From NCBI RefSeq assembly GCF_041260665.1, contig NZ_JBGCCT010000050.1, positions 1 to 32,788 of the forward strand: a stretch of 32,788 nucleotides of DNA. Reading direction: 5' to 3'. The position numbers were made by a program, and so were the translations under genes. This document shows positions 15,555 through 24,100 of the stretch, one piece after another. Each line of letters starts with the position of its first letter. The stretch's first letter is position 1. This stretch comes from Catenulispora sp. GP43. GTDB taxonomy: Bacteria; Actinomycetota; Actinomycetes; Streptomycetales; Catenulisporaceae. Below the pieces are notes generated by a model. The model did not search any database. It had not been told where the DNA came from and worked only from the letters and a program-made list of their open reading frames with translations.

Positions 15555-18089
15555 CTACTCCAGTGCCTGCCGCCCGATCGACCGCGGCTCACGCCCGGCG
15601 AAGACCCACCCGCCGACCGCCGCCGCCGCGGGAATGCCGACCACGATCAGCAGCACGTCGGTCACCGGTACGTTGTGCATCTGGGCGCTGAGTGCGTCCT
15701 GGAAGTAGCAGACGATCCCCACATAGGCGACCACCGTCCCCAGCACCGAGGACAACAGCCCCAGCGCCCCGGCCGTCGCCGCCGTGATCGCCCGGCGCGT
15801 GCGGCGCCGCGCGCCGGTGGCCGTCAGGGTCCGCAGGTCGCCGGCGGTCTCGCTGCGCACCAGGCCGACGGTGGTCGCCAGGATGCCCAGGGCGAGCAGG
15901 ATGCCGATCGCCGAGGCGAACGCGAGGACTTGGTTCAGGGTCGGGATGTTGTTGCGCGTCTCGATCGTCAGGGCATGCTCTGCGGCCAGCCGGCGTGCGG
16001 CTGCGGCTTGAGTGTCGCTCAGCGGCTTCGTTGTGTGAATCAGCCAGCTGTCAGCCGCCGTCCCGAGGTGCAGGACGTCCACTGCGTGCTGGGTCAGCAC
16101 CAGGTTGGGCTCGGAGGTGCCGGTGGGCAACTGCGCGAAGTACTGGATCTTCGGGTGCGTGAAGGGTCCGGGCCGCGTAGCGTCGGGCGAAGGACCCTGA
16201 CGGTGCGGGATGATGTCCAGGTTCGCCACCTGGTTCAGCCGCTGCCTGGCGGTGATGATCATCGTGTCCGGGCTGATGGCGGCCGGGTCGATCCCGTAGT
16301 GCCGCAGCAGTTCCGGCGTGGCCACGTAGACGACGCCGTTGCTGCGGCAGTTACCCCCGCCGTGTGCGGCGGAGCAGGTGCCGACGCCGGCCTCGGCGAT
16401 GTCCAGCGGCAGGACGTCCGAGGAGCCGAGGGCCGTGCCGATCGCCGTGGCAGCGGCCTGATCCTGCGCCGCGGTCGTGCTGGTGCTGGTAGTGCTGGTA
16501 GTGCTTGTGGTGGTGGGCTGTGGCGCCGAAGGACCGAGGCCCTGTGCCACGTCCGACGACCCGCCGGCGACGATCAGCGCGTTGTACGGCAGGTTCGGCC
16601 CGACGTAGTCGACGCTGTCCGAGAAACGGCCGGCGGTGATCAGGATGACCGCCATCGCCATGTAGACCGCCACCGTGCTGGCCGCCAGCGCCGGTCCCGA
16701 CCGCGAGCGGTAGCGGGCCACGTCCCGGAACGCGACCCGCGCCGCGAACGGCATCCGGCCGGCGATCGTGCCCAGCGCCCCGGCGGCGACCGGCGCCACC
16801 GAGATCAGCCCGAACACCTCGCACAGCAGCGCGGCCAGCACCACGACCTGCGCCCGGCCGCCGCCGCCGGCGGCGATCCCGCCGCTGACGAGCAGCAACA
16901 CCGGAGCGGCCGTCAGCAGGATCACCGGCTTCCAGACGGTACGCACGACCGGCTTGGGCGGCATCGGCCGCTGGGCGAGCGAGGCGACCACCGACATCTG
17001 CGCGGCGTCCCTCGCCGGCCGCCGGGCGGCCAGCGTCGCGGTGACGACCGCCAGGACCATGGCGGTACCGATCAGCCACCACGGCACCTGGTTCCAGGAC
17101 ACGTGGTGGTTGACGCTGGCCGAGAAGCCCGGCGCATAGGCGATCCAGACCGCCAGGCCCAGTACGGCCCCTGCTATGGCCCCTGCCACGCCGACCACCG
17201 TGCCGTTGGCGACCATGACCCGGCGCACGTCGCGGTCGGTGGCGCCGAGCGAAGCGAGCATCCCCAGGGCGCGCTGGCGACGCTGGGCGAGGACCGTGAA
17301 TCCGGCCACTGACACCAGGCCCACGAAAACCAGCCCGAGGCAGGTGAAGATCAGGACCAGGAAGGCCGGCGGGATGCCGGACGGCGTCTGCGGTGTGATC
17401 GGCTGGACGTGCTGTGGGAAGACGAAGCCCGCGAGCGAGTCGGCGGTGGCGTGGAAGAGCACCGTGGCCTGCACCGGCCCGGTCAGGGTACCTGGGGCGA
17501 CCAGCGCGAAGGCGTCGCCGAGGTTCCAGGGGTTCTCCACGGTGCCGACGACGGCGTAGTCGTGTCCGGCGGCCTGCCAGACGTCGCCGACGCGCAATCC
17601 CAGCTGGGATGCCAGATTCGCGGTCAACGCAGTCTGGCCGGCGCCGGTCGGCCAGTGCCCGGAGCGCAGGGCGAGCAGCGGATGCCCGTACAGACCGTTC
17701 GGGTCCTGCGCCCGCAGCTGCGCGCCGCCTTTGGCCCCCGTGGCGACGTCCTGATTCTCGATGACGTCGACACCGCCGAAGTGCTCGCGGACGGCATCGA
17801 TGTCGGCGGCCAAGCCGGCGCTGCCGCCGTCGCCTTCCAGTACGACCTGATGGGAGGCGGTACCGAAGGTGGACGTCGGCGGAACCGGTGTGTTGGTCAG
17901 GATCGCGCCGCCCAGCGTCGTCACCGCCACCGCTGTCGTGATCAGTGCCAGGACCAGGATCTGCTGGCGCCACTCGCGGCGGAACAGCCGCCAGGCCCAG
18001 CGCCGGACGGCCCGCTTGGCCGGTCGGCCACCGCGCGCCGGGCGATCGGTGCGCTCCCGTTCGAGCACCGCGGCCGGCGCGGCGCTCAC
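15555..18089 (-). CDS. FtsX/MacB-type ABC transporter permease
   Basis: This encodes 844 residues. The start is GTG 18089, sharing GTGA with the stop of the upstream ATPase; the frame is open further upstream, but only inside the ATPase gene. An N-terminal membrane segment (ILVLALITTAVAVTTLGG) is followed by a long extracellular region, then two FtsX-like blocks. One block is in the middle (FLVLIFTCLGLVFVGLVSV, with ERRQRALGMLASLGATDRDVRR-like coupling residues) and one is at the C-terminus (VLAFASAIGILLALGILATT, then a GDLRTLTATGARRRTRR coupling helix). A Thr/Ser-rich linker (STTSTTSTSTTAAQ) lies near residue 560 in the second extracellular part. The protein is both half-transporters in one chain, as is common in actinobacteria. 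The cargo is unknown; family members move lipids, lipoproteins or peptides, or transmit mechanical signals. Confidence 0.9.
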   Translation of the reverse strand: MSAAPAAVLERERTDRPARGGRPAKRAVRRWAWRLFRREWRQQILVLALITTAVAVTTLGGAILTNTPVPPTSTFGTASHQVVLEGDGGSAGLAADIDAVREHFGGVDVIENQDVATGAKGGAQLRAQDPNGLYGHPLLALRSGHWPTGAGQTALTANLASQLGLRVGDVWQAAGHDYAVVGTVENPWNLGDAFALVAPGTLTGPVQATVLFHATADSLAGFVFPQHVQPITPQTPSGIPPAFLVLIFTCLGLVFVGLVSVAGFTVLAQRRQRALGMLASLGATDRDVRRVMVANGTVVGVAGAIAGAVLGLAVWIAYAPGFSASVNHHVSWNQVPWWLIGTAMVLAVVTATLAARRPARDAAQMSVVASLAQRPMPPKPVVRTVWKPVILLTAAPVLLLVSGGIAAGGGGRAQVVVLAALLCEVFGLISVAPVAAGALGTIAGRMPFAARVAFRDVARYRSRSGPALAASTVAVYMAMAVILITAGRFSDSVDYVGPNLPYNALIVAGGSSDVAQGLGPSAPQPTTTSTTSTTSTSTTAAQDQAAATAIGTALGSSDVLPLDIAEAGVGTCSAAHGGGNCRSNGVVYVATPELLRHYGIDPAAISPDTMIITARQRLNQVANLDIIPHRQGPSPDATRPGPFTHPKIQYFAQLPTGTSEPNLVLTQHAVDVLHLGTAADSWLIHTTKPLSDTQAAAARRLAAEHALTIETRNNIPTLNQVLAFASAIGILLALGILATTVGLVRSETAGDLRTLTATGARRRTRRAITAATAGALGLLSSVLGTVVAYVGIVCYFQDALSAQMHNVPVTDVLLIVVGIPAAAAVGGWVFAGREPRSIGRQALE

Positions 18090-18805
18090 CGCCCGCTCCC
18101 CGGAGCCGGCTCCAGCAGCGACTCCGGACGCTGGCGCGACGTCTGGTCCACGATCCGGCCGTCGCGGATGAACACGACACGGTCGGCCCACGCCGCGAGC
18201 TGCGCGTCGTGTGTCACGAACACCGCGGCCACACCCCGCTTGCACGCGGCCACCAGCAGCCGCATCACCGCCTCGCCGTTGGCCGAGTCCAGCGCACCGG
18301 ACGGCTCGTCGGCAAGCAGCAGGCCGCGCTCGCCCACGATCGCGCGGGCGATCGACACCCGCTGGCGCTCGCCGCCCGACAGCTGGTCGGGGAAGTGGCT
18401 CGCGCGGTCGGTCAGCCCGAGCGACTCCATGGCGGTCAGGGCTGCCACGCGCGCCTTGCGGGCCGGGACGCCGTCGAGCTCCAGCGGCATGGCGACGTTC
18501 TCGGCCGCCGTGAGACCTGCGAGCAGGTTGTAGTCCTGGAACACGTAGCCGATGCGACGGCGGCGCAGCGCGGCTTTGGCGTCGCGGCTGAGCGAGGTCA
18601 GCGACCGGCCGTCGATGAGCACGTCGCCCTCGGTCGGATCCTCCAGGCTGCCGGCCACGGTCAACAGCGTGCTCTTGCCCGAGCCGCTGGGGCCCATGAC
18701 GGCCACCAGCGAGCCGGCCTCCACGCTCAGGTTGACGCCCTGCAGGGCGTGCACCTCGGTCGATCCGTCGTTGTAGGACTTGGAGACGTTCTTCAGCTCG
18801 AGCAC
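18086..18805 (-). CDS. MacB/LolD-type ABC transporter ATP-binding protein
   Basis: This encodes 239 residues from GTG 18805. Walker A is GPSGSGKST (residues 39-47), the Q-loop is YVFQDYNLL, the signature is LSGGERQRVSIARA, Walker B is LLLADEPSGALD, and the switch His is in FVTHD. All catalytic residues are present. The length and sequence are typical of ATPases that pair with FtsX-type permeases. It starts 2 bases after padR and overlaps the permease by four bases, so the three genes form a translationally coupled operon. It supplies ATP hydrolysis for the permease at 15555-18089. Confidence 0.93.
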   Translation of the reverse strand: MLELKNVSKSYNDGSTEVHALQGVNLSVEAGSLVAVMGPSGSGKSTLLTVAGSLEDPTEGDVLIDGRSLTSLSRDAKAALRRRRIGYVFQDYNLLAGLTAAENVAMPLELDGVPARKARVAALTAMESLGLTDRASHFPDQLSGGERQRVSIARAIVGERGLLLADEPSGALDSANGEAVMRLLVAACKRGVAAVFVTHDAQLAAWADRVVFIRDGRIVDQTSRQRPESLLEPAPGSGR

Positions 18806-18807
18806 GA

Positions 18808-19392
18808 TCAGCGCACCCCCACGCGGCGTCTCAGTTTCGGCATCCCGGCCGGCGCCTCCGGAAGGGGCTCGACGGCGGCGCGCTTGATACGGCCGTCGGC
18901 GGAGTCCAGCCAGCGCACGACCGAGTCCAGACGGAACAGCTCGGCGTCCACGGCCAGTGCGAACCCCAGGTCGGCGCCGTCATCGTCCTCTTTCAGGTGG
19001 GTCCACTGCTGCATCAACTCGACGAGATAGTGGCGGTGTACCTGGATCACCTCGTGCACGTCGACGTCAGGCAGCCGCAGTGACACCAACACTTTGACGA
19101 CAAGTTCGTCGCGTGGCGGCAGACTCAGATCCGGAGGCGTGCGCAGCCAGGCGGCGAGCTCACCCGCGCCCTCGGCGGTGATGCGGAAGGACTTCTGCGT
19201 GCCGGCGTCGCCATCGCCGTCCTCGACGGGTTCGACGAGACCGTCTCGCTCCAGGCGCTGGAGCGTGGTGTAGACCTGGCCGACGTTCAACGGCCAGACC
19301 TCGCCGGTGCGGGCCTCGAACTCCTGGCGGAGTTGCAGGCCGTATTTCGGGCCCTCGCTGAGCAGGGCCAACAGGGCGTGGCGGAAGCTCAT
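18808..19392 (-). CDS. PadR-family transcriptional regulator
   Basis: This encodes 194 residues. Residues 1-80 are a PadR winged helix (ALLALLSEGPKYGLQLRQEF; then QVYTTLQRLERDGLVEP as recognition helix and wing), and residues 95-180 form the helical C-terminal dimerisation part (VHEVIQVHRHYLVELMQQW). Members of this family repress their own operon and open it when bound by a drug-like or lipophilic ligand. It is the first gene of an operon with the ABC ATPase and permease. A 27-bp palindrome lies 35 bases ahead of its start (19427-19453). Auto-repression of this transporter operon is inferred from that layout. Confidence 0.92.
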   Translation of the reverse strand: MSFRHALLALLSEGPKYGLQLRQEFEARTGEVWPLNVGQVYTTLQRLERDGLVEPVEDGDGDAGTQKSFRITAEGAGELAAWLRTPPDLSLPPRDELVVKVLVSLRLPDVDVHEVIQVHRHYLVELMQQWTHLKEDDDGADLGFALAVDAELFRLDSVVRWLDSADGRIKRAAVEPLPEAPAGMPKLRRRVGVR

Positions 19393-19426
19393 CGGGTTCG
19401 GCGCTTCGCGGTCTCAGGTGTTCGCG

Positions 19427-19453
19427 GCAGTAGCATACTCGGTATACTACTGC
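19427..19453. promoter_or_regulatory. Palindromic operator, probably bound by PadR
   Basis: The arms GCAGTAGCATAC (19427-19438) and GTATACTACTGC (19442-19453) form an inverted repeat with one mismatch around a 3-base spacer. TAGTATAC-like half-sites are familiar for actinobacterial PadR proteins. On the padR strand the left arm contains TATGCT, a reasonable -10 box, so bound protein would block initiation. It also sits upstream of the divergent ltrA remnant. Confidence 0.7.
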
Positions 19454-19529
19454 GCAGAATCGGGCGCGAGTCAAGGTGCTGCGTCATCGCTGCACACAAA
19501 GCAGCACGGGCATTGACACAATCTCCCTC

Positions 19530-19927
19530 GTGAGCACGGAGAAGGTCGACGTACCGGCAGCGGAGTCCGTCCGGCCTCTGGAGCTGTTCTCGACCTCGTA
19601 TTCGTTTTCACGATCACGCAGGTCGCGACCGTGCTCTCCGCTTCGCCGACGGCGCTGGGCCTCGCGCGGGTGGCGGTGCTGCTGGTCGTCATCTGGTGGA
19701 TGTACGCGGGCTACGCCTGGCTGACCAACGCCCTCGACCTCGATGCCAGCGGGCCGCGCCTGCTACTGCTGGCCGGTACGGCGGGTTTCTTCGTGATGTC
19801 GCTGACGGTGCCGAGGGCGGTGGGGGCGGGCTCGTGGGCCCTGCTGTTCGGCCTGTCCTACCTCGTTGTCGTGGTGGTGCATCTGGTGGCGTTCATCGGG
19901 ACGTCGGGGCAACAGCACAGGCGGTGA
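19530..19927 (+). pseudogene. Frameshifted, truncated ltrA (low-temperature requirement protein A) remnant
   Basis: From GTG 19530 the frame reads VSTEKVDVPAAESVRPLELF, then breaks. The expected TTC TTC GAC is TTC TCGAC near 19588-19594, one base short. Restoring the base gives FDLVFVFTITQVATVLSASP, running straight into the open frame at 19631 (ARVAVLLVVIWWMYAGYAWL, then RLLLLAGTAGFFVMSLTVPRA and LLFGLSYLVVVVVHLVAF), which is the conserved start of LtrA membrane proteins. LtrA is usually near 400 residues; here similarity ends after about 125 and the sequence changes to a Gly-rich stretch of another protein. The gene therefore carries both a frameshift and a 3' deletion. Confidence 0.75.
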
Positions 19928-20690
19928 CGGGAGCGGGGGCGGTGGCGGTGGAGGCAGCAGCTTCGCCACCGCTTCGGGGACCAGCACGAGCTTCGCGCTC
20001 TCGACGATCGGGACAGCGAACAACAACGGCCAGGTGACCATCTCCTACGTGCTCCCGGCCACCAGCACGAGCGTGACGTCGGCCCCGAACCCCTCGGGCT
20101 TCGGCCAGCCGGTGACCCTGACCGCGACAGTGACCGCGACGGTGAACAACCCGACCGGCACGGTCACCTTCACCAACGGCACCACCACCCTGTGCGCCAA
20201 CGCGGCACTCAACAACAGCGGCGTCGCGACCTGCACCACCACCGCGCTGCCGGTCGGCAACGACACCGTGACCGCGACCTACAACGGCGATATGAACAAC
20301 GCCCCAAGCCACGGCACCACAGGGCAGACGGTGAACACCTCCATCACCGCCCTCACCGCCGCCCCCGCGACCGCCGGCCTCATCCGCGCCGGCGTCGGCG
20401 GCGTGCAGGTCTCCGGCCTGTCCGCCACCCTGACCGACAAGGCCACCGGAGCCCCGATCCCCGGACAGACCATCGTCTTCACCGGCCGGGCGGGCAACCT
20501 GCCGCTGTGCACCGCCGTGACCAATGCCAACGGCATCGCCAGTTGCACCGCCACCTTCAACCGGGGCTACGCCGGCAACATCCTGGCCATCGACTACCTC
20601 GTCATCTTCGGCTACACCGCCACCTTCACCCCGCCCGCCGGCTACACCGGTTCCGCTGCCAACGCCCGGATCGCGCTCGGCACCGTCTGA
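19866..20690 (+). CDS. C-terminal part of an Ig-like-domain repeat protein, fused to the ltrA remnant
   Basis: The open frame begins at 19866 inside the ltrA remnant, in another frame, so its first ~13 codons are not native. Recognisable sequence starts near 19905 with a Gly/Ser linker (GDGSGGGGGGGSS). It continues with a bacterial Ig-like domain (TSVTSAPNPSGFGQPVTLTA, GTVTFTNGTTTLC, then NDTVTATYNGD) at residues about 65-150 and a second beta-rich domain (ITALTAAPATAGLIR to the end) with an invasin/Big-type pattern (GAPIPGQTIVFTG, then TNANGIASCTATF). Such domains belong to exported surface proteins, but no signal peptide is present here. It is probably the tail of a gene whose 5' part was lost in the same deletion that cut ltrA, and so is likely not functional. 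Confidence 0.6.
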   Translation: MSWWCIWWRSSGRRGNSTGGDGSGGGGGGGSSFATASGTSTSFALSTIGTANNNGQVTISYVLPATSTSVTSAPNPSGFGQPVTLTATVTATVNNPTGTVTFTNGTTTLCANAALNNSGVATCTTTALPVGNDTVTATYNGDMNNAPSHGTTGQTVNTSITALTAAPATAGLIRAGVGGVQVSGLSATLTDKATGAPIPGQTIVFTGRAGNLPLCTAVTNANGIASCTATFNRGYAGNILAIDYLVIFGYTATFTPPAGYTGSAANARIALGTV

Positions 20691-20709
20691 CCAAGCACAA
20701 CCGCGTCAC

Positions 20710-20754
20710 AAGGCGGGGCAGGTATGGCGGATGCCGCCGTGCCTGCCCCGCCTT
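20710..20754. terminator. Long two-part hairpin terminator between convergent genes
   Basis: AAGGCGGGGCAGG (20710-20722) pairs perfectly with CCTGCCCCGCCTT (20742-20754). Inside, GGCGG (20726-20730) pairs with CCGCC (20734-20738) around an ATG loop. It lies 20 bases after the Ig-like fragment stop and 19 bases after the imm-3 stop on the other strand, so it can end both transcripts. Confidence 0.85.
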
Positions 20755-20772
20755 GCTCAACGGCCCAAACGC

Positions 20773-21102
20773 TCAGCTCACTTCGTCAGCGCGGCGCTGA
20801 AGTCCAGCCGCGATCTCGTCCCAATCAGGACCCCAATACATGAGATCGACGGCAGCCTCTCTAAGCAGCGCCGCGTCCTCCGGCCGTTGGAGGACGACGA
20901 GCCGATAGGCAAGGTTGCGGGCCCATACCGGTAGGGCCATCAGGTCGCGCTCGATCGAGTCGCGCAGCATTTCGAGGATGGCGTCGGCGTCGGCGAACGT
21001 CACCCGCTCGATGAAGCGGCGGGAGGCCGGGGACAGGTCCGAGACGGTTCCCGACTCGACTTCGTCGACCAGGGCTTGGGCCACCTGGTTCAGCTCTGAC
21101 AT
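20773..21102 (-). CDS. Putative immunity protein for the RHS-3 tip
   Basis: This encodes 109 residues. It starts 15 bases after the RHS-3 stop, with a modest AGGA about 12 bases before the ATG. The product is acidic and helical (LNQVAQALVDEVESG, then ADADAILEMLRDSIERDL, ending in WDEIAAGLQRRADEVS) with no signal or membrane segment. An acidic partner fits a basic nuclease tip, but no immunity family is recognised. The assignment rests on its position behind the toxin tip in the same transcription unit. Confidence 0.65.
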   Translation of the reverse strand: MSELNQVAQALVDEVESGTVSDLSPASRRFIERVTFADADAILEMLRDSIERDLMALPVWARNLAYRLVVLQRPEDAALLREAAVDLMYWGPDWDEIAAGLQRRADEVS

Positions 21103-21117
21103 GTGTGTGCTGTCCTG

Positions 21118-24100
21118 TTATTTGTGCAGCCAGTAGGTGGTCACCCGGTATGTGCCGTCCGGGGTCTGGTTCACCCTATAGGTGATGTCGTGGCCGCCCA
21201 CGTTGATGGGTCGGTCGATGAAGGGGGGCGTTCCGCCGGCGCGCGGGACCGTGCCTCCGCCCTTCATGTAGCCGTAGGCGTCGGTGACGATGCCCTGCTC
21301 GACTTCGTCGGGGTTCAGGCCGGTGGTGTTGAGGTCGCCGCTGTGGGCGTGTTCTCCGCGCCAGGCGTGGCCGGTGTTGAACTGCCACGTGTCGTCGCCG
21401 ACGTTCGCGGTGCGCTTGAGGTTTACCCCTTCACCCTTTTCGGTGTAGGGGCCGACCTTCGGGGCTTCGTCGGCGACCGCGTCGGCTTCTTCGCCGCACA
21501 GTCCCAGCGGGTCGCTGTAGGTCAGCGGGTTCGTGACGTAGGCGCGGTCGTTCGGGGCGGGTGCGAGGCCGAGGGGGTCGGGGGTGAGGTAGGACGCCGT
21601 GTCGGGGTCGTAGTACCGGTGCAGGTTGTAGTGCAGGCCGGTCTCGGCGTCGAAGTACTGCCCCTGGAAGCGGAGCGGACACTCGACGCCCGCGTCGGCG
21701 GCGGTGCCGACCGTCCGCCCGAACAGGCTGGTGGTCAGCCGCCAGGCGACGCGGCCGTCTGGGCCGACCAGTTCGGTCGGGGCACCGGACAGGTCGGCGA
21801 CGACGGCGTGGAACGCCTCGTCGGACCAGGCCTGGTCCGAGGAGGCCCGCGAGCGGCTGCGCTGCGCCGCAGGCCGGAACGTCCCCGGGTCGTAGTCCCA
21901 CGTGAGGGCGGTGACGCTCCCGTCGTGGCGGATCGATTCCTGCTCGGCCACCCGCAGCCCGTCCCAGACGAACCGGACCTGCTCGACCGGCTCGTCCGCG
22001 GTGCTGAACCGGGTCTTCGTGGTACGGCGGCCCAGCGGGTCGTAGCGGTAGCGCCATGTGTCGCCGTCCGGGGTGGCGGTCTCGACCAGCCGGTCCTGCG
22101 CGTCCCAGGTGTAGGACCAGACCCGCCGGCGGCCGTCGAGAGTGCGGCGGACGGTGCGGACCAAACGGCCGGCGGCGTCATGCTCGTAGCTCGTGCGGCC
22201 GGCAGTACGAATCAGAGTTCTGTCGATGTCGAACCCGTCCGGCCCGGCGCCGTCGGATCCGGTGTCGGCCGCCGCCAGGTTGCCGAGCGCGTCGTAGGCA
22301 TAGCTCTCGCGCCAGTTCCCCGCCGACACCGCGGTCACCCGGCCGACGGGGTCCGAGGTGAAGCGCCGGGTGCCGCTGTGGCTGTCGCGGACCTCCAACG
22401 GCACCCCGTCGGCGCGCCAGCTCCAGTCCCGGCTGAACACGAGCGCCGTGACGTCGTCGTCCGGGGCCGCTCCGGCATCCGGTCGGTCGCCGTTCCACAA
22501 CCGCTGCGACGTCAGCCGTCCGACACCGTCGAACTCGCGGGTGAGCCAGGCCTCGGCACCGACGGAGCGCTCCCGCTCGCGGCCCGAGGCGTCGAAGGAG
22601 AAGGCGAGCTGCCCGGCGCCGGCCATCAGCGCCGCGGGGCGTCCGGCGGCGTCGAACGACCACACAGACTCCGCACCCGCGGGGGTCGCGCGCGCGACCC
22701 GCCGACCGGAGAGGTCGTAGTCGTAGTGGACGGCACGGCCGTTCACCGACTCGACGAGCACCCGCCCGAGCGCGTCCCGCTCGTACTCGAGGGCTGATTC
22801 AGGTCCGCGGGCCGCGGTGAGCCGGCCGACCACGTCGTAGGCGAAGGAGTAGTCCCCGTCCGGGGTGCGGCGGCCGGTGACTCGGCCGCAGCTGTCGTAT
22901 TCGAGGACGATGCGCTGACCGAGGCCCGTGATGCGGGCAGCGAGCCGGCCGGCGGCGTCGTGCTCGTAGGTCAGGGTGCGGCTGGTGAAGTCAGTCTCCC
23001 CGATCAGCCGACCGGCGGCATCGTAGGCATAGCGCCAGGTCGAGCCCGCCGGGTTGGTGACGGAGACGAGCCGCAGATCGCTGTCGTAGGCGAACTCGTA
23101 CCGGACGCCGTCAGCACCGGTCCGCGCCATGATCCGGCCGAAGGGGCCCGGCTCGAACCGCGTCACCCCGCCGATCGGGTCGGTGGCCTCGACCAGGCGG
23201 CCCTCCGCGTCGTACGTCCAGGAGTCGCGGGCCCCGGTCGGAGCGAGCTGCCAGGTCCGACGGCCCTCGACGGTCCAGCCGTACTCGAAGCGCGCCCCCA
23301 GCGGGTCGCGCACAGCCACGGCACGACCGAACGCGTCGCGGACCGCGTGGGTCTTGGCCCCCAGCGGATCGGTGACGGCCAGCGGCAGGCCGGCGGCGTC
23401 GGTCTCGAAGCCGGTGACGGCGCCGAGCGGGTTGACGAGCGCGCGCGGCGCACCGTTCCCGGCGACCTCGTAGGACGTGACGGCACCGGCCGGGTCGGTG
23501 ACGGCGACGAGGTTCCCCCGCTCGTCGTAGGCGCGCAGCCAGACGGCACCGTCCGCGGCGCGGACCGTGGTCGCCTGGTGGAAGGCGTTGTACGCGAACT
23601 CGGTGGCCGAGCCGTCGGGGCCGGTGACGCGGACGGCGTCGCCGCGCTCGTCACGCTCGTAGGTCGTGCGATTGCCCAACGCGTCGGTGTGCGCCAGCAA
23701 GCGGCCGAACCGGTCGCGCTCGGTCAGGATGGTGCTGCCGAGCGGGTCCGTTTCGGCGACGACGTGGCCGTAGTCGCTGTAGCGGAAAGTCGTGGTGTTG
23801 CCGAGGGCCGAGGTGTGGACGGTGGTGCGGCGTTCGTCGTCGTACGCGAAGGAGCCGGACATGAAGCCGCCGTCGCCGCTGGTGCGTACGACGCGCCCGA
23901 TCTCGTCGTACTGATATCCGTAGCGGTATCCGACGCGGTCGACCCACCCGATGACGCGGTTGGCATCGTCCCATTCGTAGTCGTACGGGATTCCGGACGA
24001 GTCGATCACACCCGTCAGGCGTCCGCGGTCGTCGTAGCGGTACTGCTTGACGACGATGCCGTGCTCGGTGCCGTCGAGAAGGCGGATCCCGATGACCCGC

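Noticed and set aside
18090-18245. N-terminal extension of the FtsX-type permease to 18245
   Set aside because: It would lie entirely inside the ATPase gene with an Arg-rich, non-homologous translation. The GTGA overlap at 18086-18089 is the natural start.
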